A stretch of DNA of 64,000 nt from the NCBI GenBank assembly GCA_023375675.1, contig JALQBC010000033.1:310001-374000 (forward strand), written 5' to 3'. Position numbers and translations under genes: made by a program. Positions 35,105 to 46,945 of the stretch are shown here, piece by piece (position 1 is the stretch's first letter; each line of letters opens with the position of its first letter). Source of the stretch: Cytospora piceicola. Taxonomy: Eukaryota; Ascomycota; Sordariomycetes; Diaporthales; Cytosporaceae. The notes beneath the pieces were generated by a model, which saw only the letters and a list, made by a program, of their open reading frames with translations, had not been told where the DNA came from and searched no databases.

Positions 35105-38100
35105 ATGGTTGCATTAATAGTTGAACGGCCGATCCGGATATCTATAGGTAAGTATCCTGATCAACAAGACCGCGTATAGGAGAGCCTATCTTAACCTGGT
35201 ACCCTTCTAGATCGCGGCGGCACCTTTACGGATTGTGTAGCCCGCATTACTGGTCAGGAGGACATCGTCATCAAGATCCTCTCCGTGGACCCGCGCAACT
35301 ACAAAGATGCACCTACAGAAGCTATAAGACAGGTGCTGGAGAGGTTCTATGGCAAGGTGATCCCAAGAGGCGCCGAGCTAGACCTCAAGGACGTCGGTAA
35401 GGAATTCGCGACTCCCTATAGTTGCATAGTACGACCGCACACAAGCTGACTAAATATTGCAGAATGGGTTCGCATGGGAACCACTGTGGCCACAAATGCC
35501 CTGCTCGAACGCAAGGGGGAGAGGACGGCCTTCCTCATCACTCGCGGCTTCAAGGACGTGTTGCAGATCGGCAACCAGTCCCGACCGTACATGTTTGACC
35601 TCGCCATCAGGCGACCTGCCCCCCTGTACTCGGATGTCTTCGAGGTCGACGAGCGGGTTGTACTCCAGTCGTGTGCCGACTCGGACCTGCGCACCATAAA
35701 ACTAGACTCCCCCGAGCCATTGGAGACTGTCGTCGGGACGTCGGGCGAGACGGTCCAGGTCGTCGAGCACCTTGACGCCGAGAGCGCCCGTGGTTACCTG
35801 AGGAGGATATACGATGAGGGTTTCCGCTCCGTTGCTGTGTGCCTGATGCACTCGTACATCTTTCCCCGCCACGAGGTCCAGATCGCCGAGATTGCCCGCG
35901 AGGTTGGCTTCGAACACATCACTCTGTCACACCAGGTGTCCCAAAGGCCAAAGCTCGTGCCGAGGGGAAACTCGGCTGTGGTAGATGCCTACCTCACCCC
36001 GACAATCAAGCAGTACCTCAGCCAGTTTTCGGCCAGCTTTCCGGACCTGGAGGAGTCCGGCGCCAGACTCGAGTTCATGCAGTCGGACGGTGGCCTCGTA
36101 CCAGCTTCCACCCTGAGAGGCCTACACTCGATCCTCTCGGGACCCGCAGGCGGCGTGGTGGGCTACTCTCAGACATGCTACGATGAGCAGACCAAGGTCC
36201 CTGTCATTGGCTTCGATATGGGTGGCACAAGTACCGACGTGAGCCGTTATGACGGAAAGCTGGACCACATATTCGAAACGACCACGGCTGGCATCAGTAT
36301 TCACGTCCCACAGCTCAACGTGAACACTATTGCCGCAGGCGGCGGAAGTATTCTCGCCTGGCGAGATAACCTCATGTCTGTAGGCCCCGAGAGCGCTTCG
36401 TCCCACCCGGGACCTGCATGCTATAGGAAAGGAGGCCCTCTCACTGTTACGGATGCGAATCTGGCCCTGGGAAGGTTGCTTCCTGAACACTTCCCATCCA
36501 TCTTTGGACCCAACGAGGACGAGCCCCTGAATCGTGAGATTGTTATCAAGATGTTTGAGGAGTTGACGGAGACTATAAACCGAGATACCGGCAGGTCGTT
36601 GACCTGGGCTGAGGTCGCTGATGGGTAAGTGTTGTCGTGTCTCGCTGCTACTGTTGTTTTCCAGAAGCTGATCTTATACGCGTTTCCAGTTTCCTCCAGG
36701 TCGCCAACTCTGCCATGTGCGGTCCTATTCGTAGCTTGACCGAGGCACGCGGCCACCACACTGCTGCCCACGAGCTCGCATCCTTTGGAGGTGCGGGAGG
36801 ACAGCATGCCTGTGCAATCGCAGAAGCCCTAGGAATACGGCGCGTAACTATTCACAAGTACTCGTCCATTCTGTCGGCGTACGGTATCGGCCTGGCGGAT
36901 GTTGTACACGAGGAGGAGAGGCCGTGTGCCAAGACATATGATGCTGAACACATCCCAACCATCATGAACGACCTTGACAGTCTGAGCCACGAGCTGCAGG
37001 GCCACTCATCGATGCGGACTTTCAACGCTGTCGACGCCCACCGGTTTGTCAACATGCGCTATGACGGCAGCGATACGGCCATCATGATTGCCTTGGAGGA
37101 CGGCCTGGACGCTGGGAAGGCTTTCATCGATGCTCATCATCAGCAGTTCGGGTTCACGCCCGTCAACCGCAAGCTCTTCGTGGATACTATCCGTGTACGG
37201 GTTGTCGGTCGCCAAGTTTCGTCCGAGGCAGCACCGACAGCAGCAGTCAGCAAGACGCCGGTCCTGTCCGACAGCACCGACTCTGCGCCAGGACCCTCTT
37301 CTGTCAAGTCGGTGTACTTCAACTCTCTAGGCTGGGCCGATACACCAGTATACCTATTTGCTTCCATCCCATCTGGAGTAGCCATCCCGGGGCCGGCTTT
37401 GGTAGTGGACAAGACGCAGACACTGCTAGTGGGACCTAACTCGACGGCACGAATCGTGGGCGAGAAGCTGGTGATGGACGTCAGACCACCACAGGCGCAC
37501 AATATCAGCACGACTGTCCTCGACCCGGTGGCGCTATCTGTATTCCGCCACCGCTTTATGGGTGTCGCCGAGCAGATGGGTCGCGTGTTGCAGAACGTCA
37601 GTGTCAGTGCTAACATCAAGGAGCGTCTCGACTTCAGCTGCGCTATCTTCACTCCGGATGGTTCTTTGGTTGCGAACGCACCCCATGTTCCTGCTATGAT
37701 CGGCAGTATGGCCTTCGCCGTCAAGTCCCAGATTGAGAACTGGGCAGGCAGGTTGAAGGATGGCGATGTCATTCTCTCCAACTCTCCAGGTGGGTGGTCT
37801 TTCTTACTTCCCATGGCGCGAAAGCAGCAGTAAATCTAACGCAGCCAACGGTTTAGCTTTCGGCGGTACACACTTACCAGACCTAACCATCGTCACGCCT
37901 GTATTCGACTCGCAGGGCAAGGAAATCATCTTCTGGGCTGCCTCCCGCGGCCACCATGCAGATGTAAGCGCCCTTTCTCTGCCCTTGTTGTGTCACTGTA
38001 GTGTTTCTAACATATTCTTAGGTCGGTGGTATCCTCCCCGGTTCAATGCCCCCGAACTCAAAGTTCTTGTGGGAAGAGGGTGCTGTTTTCGACTCTTTCC

Positions 38101-39401
38101 TTCTCGTGCGGGACGGTGTATTCGCCGAAAAGGAGCTCAAACGCCTGCTTTGCGAGGAGCCGGCCAAAATGCCTGGCACCAGCGGCACCAGGTGCTTCCA
38201 GGACAACGTCACCGATCTCAAAGCCCAGGTTGCGGCGAATCACACTGGTATACGCCTGGTCCGTCAGCTAATCGAGGAGTACACCATGGATGTCGTTCAG
38301 GTATGTTTGAGTTCCTGCGCCTCTGTCTTTCTCTCATATCTCCCTCGGCCCTTGGCTTACAATGAGTGACAGATGTACATGGGAGCCATTCAAGACTCGG
38401 CTGAACTGGCCATCCGCAACCTGTTCAAGAAACTGGCCGTCAAGTCCAAGGGCTCCGCGCTGTGCGCGATCGACCACATGGACGACGGGACCCCCATCCA
38501 GCTCAAGGTGACCATCAACGGCGACGACGGGTCCGCGCACTTCGACTTCGCCGGCACCGGGCCCGAGGTGTACGGCAACTGGAACGCGCCCGTGGCCATC
38601 TGCAACTCGGCCGTCATCTACGCGCTGCGCTGCATGGTGGACTCGGACATCCCGCTCAACCAAGGCTGCATCAGGCCCATCACGCTCGCCATCCCGGACC
38701 AGTCGCTGCTCCGGCCGAGCTTCCAGGCCGCCATATGCGCGGGCAACGTTCTGACGTCGCAGCGCATCGTGGACGTTATCTTCCGGGCCTTCGGCGCCTG
38801 CGCCGCCAGCCAGGGCTGCATGAACAACTTCACCTTCGGGCTCGACGGCGAGGAGAACGGCTTCGGCTACTACGAGACCATCTCGGGCGGCAGCGGCGCC
38901 GGCCCGTCGTGGGACGGCACGAGCGGCGTCCACACCAACATGACCAACACCCGCATCACCGACCCGGAGTCCCTCGAGCGGCGGTACCCCGTGGTGCTGC
39001 ACCGCTTCAGCCTCCGGGCCGGTAGCGGTGGCGGCGGGGCCTTCCGCGGCGGCGAGGGTGTCATCCGCGACGTGGGCTTCCGGATGCCCATGTCGGCATC
39101 GATCCTCTCCGAGCGGCGGAGCTTCGCGCCGTACGGCATGGAGGGCGGTGCGGATGGGCAGCGTGGCCGCAACACATGGGTGCAGAAGGCGGGGCGGCGG
39201 ATCAATATCGGGGGTAAGAACTCAATCGCCGTGGAGGCTGGTGACAGGCTGGTGATTGAGACTCCTGGAGGCGGTGGGTATGGCATCAGTCGTGATGTAG
39301 GAAAGGAGGGGAAGGGCGATCTTTCCAAGACCATGCCTTCGTTCGTGCCCGTTGCTGGTGGCAGTGTAGGGGCGACGCGGGCTCTTGCAGAGCAGGTGTG
39401 A
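35105..39401 (+). CDS. 5-oxoprolinase/hydantoinase-type HyuA-HyuB fusion
   Basis: Seven exons give 1301 aa: 35105-35147, 35211-35396, 35463-36624, 36690-37789, 37857-37963, 38022-38300 and 38373-39401; all joins keep frame. The length matches eukaryotic 5-oxoprolinases. HyuA comes first: IDRGGTFTD near 14-22, [15 protein letters not shown] near 80-94, the actin-like ATP motif [12 protein letters not shown] near 326 and [10 protein letters not shown] near 365. HyuB starts near residue 740 ([12 protein letters not shown]), with SGGSGAG and TNTRITDPE further on. The family uses ATP to open cyclic amides: 5-oxoproline, hydantoins, and in bacteria caprolactam and N-methylhydantoin. Cytosolic by family. 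The cluster setting argues for a catabolic lactam or imide substrate rather than the glutathione cycle (inference). The last exon is notably GC-rich. Confidence 0.93.
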
Positions 39402-39752
39402 GGCGCCGCAGCGCAATAATTGGAACATCACCAGCCATGGATATTATGACAGGTGTCCAGGAAGGGGAGCTAAACAGGCAGGGACTCTGGATTGAAGTTG
39501 CGAGTGTGGCTTGCATGCCGTGCGCTACTTGGCGTACGGGTCCCGGGGGAGTGTATGAAGGGCGCAGAGGGCAGGTTTAGAGCGAGTAGGGTTGATTTAT
39601 TGAATATGCAATTGACGATTCCATTACCATGATGTTTCGCGGCTGGCTGTCCTTGTCACAGAAGAGATCAGACAATAATGTAGTGACAACCAACTCAACC
39701 AAATGAGCTATCCTCGAGTTGGTAATTATCACTAGCCTTGCGGAACTACCCA
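39402..39752. other. Convergent 3' region, no gene
   Basis: About 350 bp between the stop of the oxoprolinase-type gene and the stop of the F-box-like gene on the other strand. The only open frames look random. An AT-rich patch near 39590-39620 may hold polyadenylation signals. Confidence 0.5.
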
Positions 39753-40247
39753 TCAACTCAACCCACGACACCGACCCCAGACACCATTCAGCTCAGCAAA
39801 ATATTCTGTGATAGGCTTCACGTGGTCAAGGTAGAAGACGGCCATATCCACAACCTCGTCCAGACTGAGCTTGTCGGAGAGCGAGAGACACCGCTGCGAA
39901 GTCTGCTCCGAGTACCTGTTCACACTCTCCATCATATTCTGTTTCATACCTCCAGCCTGAGGCGCAGACTGGTGAACAGCATAGGCGTCAACAGTCACAC
40001 TGCCCCATGTTTCCTGAAGGCTTCTGCAGAGGATATACTTGCGGTCGAGAAGGTGCTTGTGAAAGGTCGGGGAGGCGCGGACTAAAGCCTTTAGTCGCGG
40101 GAGGTCTAGAGTGGACATGAGATGACGCTGGATCTCGGGCGGGAGGCTCTCAAGTCTACTGTCGCAGGTCTGTTTTGCTGCGTGTGTTTTCGTTTCTGTT
40201 GCAGACTCTAATTCCGCATCCTCGGGTACAAGAGCAGACTCAGCCAT
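39753..40247 (-). CDS. Short F-box-like protein (possibly truncated)
   Basis: A single frame of 164 aa from a good ATG. Residues about 31-70 (LESLPPEIQRHLMSTLDLPRLKALVRAS) fit the F-box pattern that binds Skp1 in SCF ubiquitin ligases. It is followed by a DRKYILCRSLQETWG stretch and helices common in a large fungal F-box-like group. Members of that group are generally longer, often 300-400 aa, so this copy may have lost its C-terminal part or may be missing a downstream exon I could not find. The first 25 residues are polar and acidic. The target is unknown. It does not obviously belong to the metabolic cluster. Confidence 0.65.
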   Translation of the reverse strand: MAESALVPEDAELESATETKTHAAKQTCDSRLESLPPEIQRHLMSTLDLPRLKALVRASPTFHKHLLDRKYILCRSLQETWGSVTVDAYAVHQSAPQAGGMKQNMMESVNRYSEQTSQRCLSLSDKLSLDEVVDMAVFYLDHVKPITEYFAELNGVWGRCRGLS

Positions 40248-41867
40248 GTCGTCTGATATTAGGGTATCGCCTGGAGTTGCTCGATCTGCTGTGCATTTTG
40301 GGCTTCTGACATCTGGACAGATCGCAAAAACCGACGATAAGCCGCTTAAACTTCAAAGGGTTGGCGACGAGCTGCATGTGTTTCATCTTGCACCTTGTAC
40401 GAAGAATCAGATGGGATAAGTGTTCGAAGAGGTTGGGTGCGAATATCTCCACGTTGCTTAGAGAAGTTACAAGAGATAATTTGGCAAGCATCTGGAAGTT
40501 CGAAGGATAAAGTATGAAAGCAGGCTACAGCCTGATCGATACGGATATCGGGTCAAAGTAGTCCCTTGCCTGTTGTGTGCACACAGGCTATTGAATAACC
40601 TGTGCATATAGCAGCCTCGCATGCGGCCTCACTGCTGCACTGCTGCACTGCTGCATTACAGGATGGAAGCTACCAGATTAGTTGGTGAATGTACCTAGAA
40701 ACAGACCTGTTATAGCATACTTGGCGAGTAATACATTCAGCCAGTTCTATTGTTTCAAACCTCCAGGCTGCAATCCTTAATCAGATGACAGGTACACTGG
40801 CCAGGGTCTAGGTATAATTTGAGCCTTTTCTCTGTGATCCCATAGGATGTTATATTACAGAATGTGAAGATGAGTAGATTTTTGTTTGACTATAAAATCT
40901 TACGATGAAAGATATATGTCTAGCAATATAGCCTGGCTTGTTAGTTCTATAACTTGCAGGCCTGCTTCGAGTTTCATAGAAGGCCGCTTAATACATGGCA
41001 CGTCTGTATTGCATCAAGTCTCTACCTTGTGTTCTTTCAGGTCCCCGCTAGGTTACCTCTGTAAATTCAACAATAAATATATCAGAGATGCACTGTGCCG
41101 AGGTCCGATTTGTTGCTATACGTCTGAGTTCTAGTACAGCCATGGTAATGTTAAGGCCTAGCCGCTTAGAATTCGAAACCTTTGTGGTATCTGTGTCGGA
41201 TCAGGTCTCTGTTGGTACTTTGGTCGAGTACGGTCACCCACTCCAGGAACTATGTGGCTTTCATGATGACTCTGTTTATAATTGGTAATATGCCTACTTC
41301 TATATAAATATGATGGTTGTACTGCTGGTCTTCCAAGCATCACCTCAGGGGTTATCTCACTAAGAACCTCAGGCCCATCCTTACCCTAGGGTACACCGAC
41401 TCAGAGGAAGAAAGGAAAAGGGCAGTTCTCATACCGGGCCGCTTTCTGGCATGAAATTCCACTCAGAATAATCTTTCTGCTCTGTTTTGCAACCACCCAG
41501 AGAAGCTGTGAGCGTGGATTGGTGGCTTCTCGCCGGCGCCGCGAGGCCGCCCCGGGCGGGCAGCACGAATGCGATGTTAATCTGGGCCCTGAGAAGGGTA
41601 CTTTCACCTTTTCCTTGTCGTACATACGTCATACAACGTATGTCTGGTAATTGTTTGTGTGTGTGTCTGTGTGTTTCTGTCCATGTGTCTGTGTGTCACG
41701 GGGTAGGTATGTGCCCATGGGCGTTTTGGGTATTAAAGCGACTCGGCGAAGCTCTCCCGACACCGCCATCTCCGTCATCATCCCCCCAATAAACACTCCT
41801 CTCATACATCTGGTACAAGATACACGTAACTGTCGGATATAAACTGAATCTCGATTTCCTTGAGGCA
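40248..41867. other. Long intergenic region, no supported gene
   Basis: About 1.6 kb of moderately AT-rich DNA. It holds three copies of CACTGCTG near 40630-40655, a GC-rich patch at about 41527-41565 and a TG-rich microsatellite at 41652-41697. Several open frames of 60-100 codons exist on both strands, but none has family features or splice partners. The right end must hold the promoter of the NmrA-like gene. Confidence 0.5.
41652..41697. repeat. TG-rich microsatellite
   Basis: An interrupted run of TG/TCTG units about 170 bp upstream of the NmrA-like start codon. Unlike the flanking mutated DNA it is full of TpG, so RIP did not reach this point. Confidence 0.8.
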
Positions 41868-42868
41868 ATGACGCAGACAATCAAGAATGTCATGGTGATG
41901 GGTGTAAGATCCCCGGCTTTCCTGCTCGTTTTTCCTACTCGCCGGGCACATGTTTGGCAGGGCACTTATAAGAAAATACTTCATACGTAGGCCGGAGGTC
42001 TCTTCGGCACCGAGGTCTTTCCACGCTTCAAAGAGAGAATGCTTTCAACTTGACCATTCTGTCCCGGAAATGTTCCAATTCTACCTTTCCCTCGAACATC
42101 AGTGTCTACAAGGTGGACGACGACTACCCAGTCGACCAGCTCGTCGACGCCTTCAAAAGTCAAGATGCCCTTGTCTCAGCGCTCCCTGGACGGCCCTACA
42201 CAGTCCACCTGCGCATGATTGACGCCGCCGTCCAAGCAGGCGTCAAGCGTTTCATCCCTTCTGAATATGGCAACAATACCTGCACCGCAGCTGCTGACCT
42301 TGTCCCACTCTACGCCGACAAGGCCAAGGTTGTCGCTTACCTCAAGACCAAAGAGAGTTGCGGCTTGACTTGGACGGCTATCCATGCAGGACAGTTCTTT
42401 GATTGGGGGCTCGACAGTGGATGGCTCGATTATGATCTGAAAGAAAAACGTGTCACAATATACGACTCCGGAGACAAGCAGTGGTCTACTACGAACATAA
42501 GAACCGTGGCTACTGCTGTGGCGAGAGTGCTGTTGAATCCAGACGACACGAAGAACAAGCCCGTGTTTGTGGAATCATTCACAGTGTCACAGCGGCAAGT
42601 TCTTGGGGGACTAGAGAAGGCTACCGGTACCAAATGGGGTGTTCAGAAAATGACTTCAGAGGCAGCACTGGAGAAAGCCAAAAAGCTTGACAACCTGGAC
42701 CATTCGGAGGGCTTGAAGCTACTGATTCTGATGCTTCTATACGCGGATTACCCAGACAGAGGCGCAGACTTCGAGAAGGATGGGTTGCTGTCCAACGAGT
42801 TACTTGGGCTACCGATGGAGGACCTGACCGAGGTTATCGCACGAGTTGTAGAGCAGCAAGCCCTTTGA
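41868..42868 (+). CDS. NmrA / isoflavone-reductase-like NAD(P)-binding protein, frameshifted near its start
   Basis: Exon 1 (41868-41903) encodes MTQTIKNVMVMG. After an intron at 41904-41990 (GTAAGA donor, CGTAG acceptor) the next bases give AGGLFGTEVF, completing the Rossmann glycine motif. Sequence then needs a +1 correction near 42022 to enter the frame TLQRENAFNLTILSR that continues intact to the stop at 42868. A shifted donor (GTGTAA at 41902) would keep frame but destroy the glycine motif, so I read this as a one-base deletion or a sequencing error. The remainder is normal for the PCBER/NmrA-like family: DALVSALPG, the GVKRFIPSEYGNN signature and a full C-terminal region, about 300 aa in all. 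The family binds NADP(H) and acts as a reductase or redox sensor. The true substrate is unknown. Confidence 0.75.
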
Positions 42869-43080
42869 TATGAAGCCTGTTCACATGCCCTGAAATCAAA
42901 TCTCAGGTATAGCCTCTCTGCTTCACATCTTCGAGACTCACGAATTTAGTGATCTTCTTCCTACCCTAGGAACCCTTAGAATGTGTCCAATATCACAGTC
43001 AAAGGCCTACACACGTGTGGGAGTAAAATACACTAGGTTTTACCACCCCGCCACACGCGAGGTCTAACTTTCTTCTTTCT
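42869..43080. other. Right edge of the gene island
   Basis: 3' flank of the NmrA-like gene, ending where RIP-mutated DNA begins at about 43060-43080. It contains a short inverted structure: GTGTGG (43015) and GTAAAA (43023) pair with TTTTAC (43038) and CCACAC (43051). Confidence 0.5.
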
Positions 43081-46000
43081 ACTACTAACTTAACCTTTTA
43101 ACTAACTATATAAACAGGCCGTATTCCTACTATTTACAGCCCGTCTTTACCTAATTAAACTATAGATTTAATTAAACTAATACTAAAAAGTCTATTTTTA
43201 TTATTTCTGTATATAAAAATAACCGACGTAACCCTTTAAAGCCTTTTAACAGGTAACGCCGTTAAACCTATAGCCGACACGCCTTCTTTAAATATACCTA
43301 CTGCTTTTATTATAACTTTTATACCTTTTATAAAGCTTATAGCGCTTTTTTAGCCTATATAGACTATTTACATATTTAAAACTACGCCGACTTTATAGCT
43401 TATATAAGCTATTAATACGCCCGAAACTATACCGACTTTATAGCTTATATAAGCTATTAATACGTTTAAAACTATAAACCTTTTTAAGCCTTTAACCTTT
43501 ATTTAGCTTATAATAGCTATATAGCCTCGGTAGCTTACTTAAATCTTAAATATTATAAGCTATATTACTATTATAAAGCTTACTATAAAGCCTATCGTTA
43601 AAAACTATAACCTTAATAAAGCTTTAGCTAAAGCTATATCGAAAGTTATAAATAAGTTTATAAGCAACGTTATACTTATTAGTATAAAGTTTACTATATT
43701 ATATTTACCGGAAAAGTTTATAAAGGCTATATAATCGTTAATATTAATAAATATAAATACCTTTTATAACCGAATTATAAACTATAAAGATATTTATAAT
43801 AATATAAGTAAAATATAACTACGTTATATAAAGTAACAGAACTATTAATTAAAGTCGGTTTACTAACCCGAAAGCTATATTAATCTAAATTATAAGTATT
43901 AAAATCCGCTTATATATAGTATATATAAACTATTAAAAGGCTATAAGCTTATTTATAAGCTGCTATAAAGTTCTAAGTATCGCTTATAAAGCTTATAGTA
44001 ACTACTACTATAACTTAAAAGGTACCTATTATACGTTTTATAAAGCCGTAAGCTTAAAAAAAAAGCCGGACTTATAACTTATCCGATAAAAAAAAAGTAA
44101 AAAACGTAATAAAAAAAGAAAAAGTAATAAAGCCTATAGCTGTTACGCCTATAAGTAAAAAATATCGTAACTGCGTTATAACTTAAAAGTCTATAAAGAA
44201 GCTATAAAAAGGTAAGCAGGCTAAATAGCCTTATATAACATTAAATAAGATTAACGATAACGGCTTATAAAAATCGAATAACGCTTTATCTTTTATAAAG
44301 ACTACTATACTTTAGTATACCGGCGAAGCTATTATAGCTATAGCTATAGCTATAGCTATAACTATTACTACTATTAAAAACTATATTAATTTTATACCTA
44401 ATAGTATTTATACTACCTTTATATTTAATCCCGGTTTCTAATAGTATAGCTTTATAATATATACCTTATTCGGCTATAGTTAATATTATACGTTTAACTA
44501 TATTAATACTATAGCCTTTAACGTTTTTAACGTAGCTATCTTTATAAGTATAGCTAAATATATAAAAGCTAAAATAGCTACCGAAACCTCTTTTATAATC
44601 TTTATACTCTGTATATTTATAGTAAAGGGCTATAGAACAGTTAAAGTACTCTATAACTTTATAACTACCTTAAAAGTAGCTTTTAATAAGTAAGATAAGT
44701 AAAGGTAAACTATAACGTTTAAAATACTTTAATTATAGCTTTAAATTACGTAAAGTAAAGAGGAAACCGGTTTATAATAAGTATATAAGTTAAAAATAAA
44801 ATAAGATAATACTAAAAAGTTTATATAATTTCGCTTTATTATAACCTATAATTATAAAAATCTTAACTTATAATAGAAATTACTATATAATAAATATAAA
44901 CTTTTATAGTTAAGAAAAGAGGAAATTCTATACGTTAACTTATATAATAACTATACTTTTATTATATATTATACTTTATAGTTCTTATAGCTCTTTTAAA
45001 CTTATAATATAATATTATTATGTATATAAACTCTAACTTTAATAACGATTATATTACGTTTATAAACGAAATAAAAAAGGCTATAACGAAGTAATAACGG
45101 TATAATAGCCTTTTAACAGATATTTAAAAGTTATTTATTATTTTTAAGTATATTTTATTTAAGTATATTAATTTATAAAACCCGGAAATTAATATATTTT
45201 ATAATTTAGCTTAAAAAGTAAAAGATCTATATACTATAACCGCTTTTATTTTTTATATTAATAAGCCGGTAAGCTAAAGAAAACCTAATTATCTATAACT
45301 TTAAAGTAAATAAGTTTAATAAACGGTAAGAAAAAGAATATACGTAAGTAGCCGTTTTTATTTATATAGCTATAAGACTATAAAAGAAAAGTAAAGTATA
45401 TTAGTATTATAAAGACGAAAATAAGATATTTTATAGCTATATATTTATATAGTAGTAAGCCGAGAGTATATATATAAACTGCTTTTTTAAATATAAAGAA
45501 AATTATTATATATATTACTAATTAGTAGTAAAATAAAAGTTTTATTATATATTTATAAATTATTTATAAAGAGTTTTTTATAACTAATACTTTTAAATAA
45601 ACTACGTTTATTATATAAGAAATATCGACTAAGTATAAAACGTATAAACCGCGAATATCCGTAATATAAGATATTACTATATAAAACTAACTATAAAAGA
45701 ACACCGGCTACTATAAGTTTATACCTATATATATAAACGACTAACCTTATAATTTATTAATTATTATTATAAAGTAAAGCCGGACCGGAAACTATATATA
45801 AAAGATAATAAAAACGAAGTTTTCTGATAAAATTATTAGTTTAATATAAAGAATATACCGAGTTTCGCTTATAAAGTTACTTATAAAGATATAAACCTTT
45901 AAATAATTCTTCTTTATTTATAAAATAATTATACGAATACCGTTATATAAACCTTACTATATATTAAGATTTCGTATAAGAATTATAAAAACTTTAAACT

Positions 46001-46702
46001 TTAAATTTAAACGGGTAAGTAGAATAAAGGAAAACTTTATAAACTATAAAAACTTTAACGAAAAGCTAGCTATAAAGATATTTTTAAAGCTATTTATAAC
46101 CTTTATAATAGCTAAATAAGCTATAATATTATTAAGAAAGTAGCGGAAAGTAGTATAATTTAGCTTTATAACGGTAGTATTTATCCCGGATAGTATATAG
46201 CAGTCTATAAATATACCTAAGTTAAAAAGGGCTTATACTAATAGTTAGTTTAAGTATACCGTTTAAAAGAAGTTTATAATATCGGAATATAAAGAAATTA
46301 TAAAGTATAACTCGATTAACCTATATAGTTCCGGCTTATATAGTATATCTTATAACTATTAAATAAAGCTATAGTTCTTTTTATTAGCCTTTTAAACCTA
46401 TATATTTTCTATAAAACGCCGAACTTATATATTAGACTAAATATATAATTATAATAGAGATACTTATATAATTTATATATATACTCTCTTTTATATAACT
46501 AAGAGAATTTAAATAAAATTACCGTTAAAAGCTATAAAAATCCCGTTAAATAACTTATCGTTATATATAATATTTTATAATATATAGTTTATAGCCTTAA
46601 AGTAATACTTATACTATATAAAAACCTTATTTTAAATAATAAATAATATAGCTTATAATAAGTCTGTAAGCTTAAAGTTCTTTTTAATACTATATATAAA
46701 CA
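43081..46702. repeat. RIP-degraded repeat DNA, family not identified
   Basis: AT-rich, CpA/TpG-poor and full of stops in every frame. A TAGCTA run lies at about 44334-44362. I found no matching LTR pair and no secure protein motif, although gag-like lysine-rich readings occur on the plus strand. It directly abuts the target duplication of the next element. Confidence 0.6.
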
Positions 46703-46707
46703 TTTAG

Positions 46708-46945
46708 TAATAGTAACGGTACGGTGTAGTAATATATAATAATAATAAATTCTTTCTTTCTCTTTCTATATAACCGAGTACTCTTATAAACTATATACAG
46801 ACTTATAAACTTACTATAAACTTACTTTAAGTTTATTATATAATTACTATATATTTAACTGTCCGAATTACCGGTAAATATACGGTAAATTCGTAAGTAT
46901 ATTTACAGGTAGGTTCGTTATAAACCTACCGGTAGGTATATAATA
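46708..46945 (-). repeat. 3' LTR of copy A
   Basis: 238 bp, direct repeat of 56842-57079. On the plus strand it begins TAATAGTAACGG and ends GTATATAATA. The preceding TTTAG is repeated after the other LTR. Confidence 0.85.

Noticed and set aside
38334..39025. Two long alternate-frame ORFs (222 and 187 codons)
   Set aside because: Shadows of the GC-rich final exon of the oxoprolinase-type gene, with R/H/A-rich readings.
41401..41880. Several 60-100 codon ORFs upstream of the NmrA-like gene
   Set aside because: They overlap a TG microsatellite and a GC-rich patch; no homology pattern or splice sites support them.
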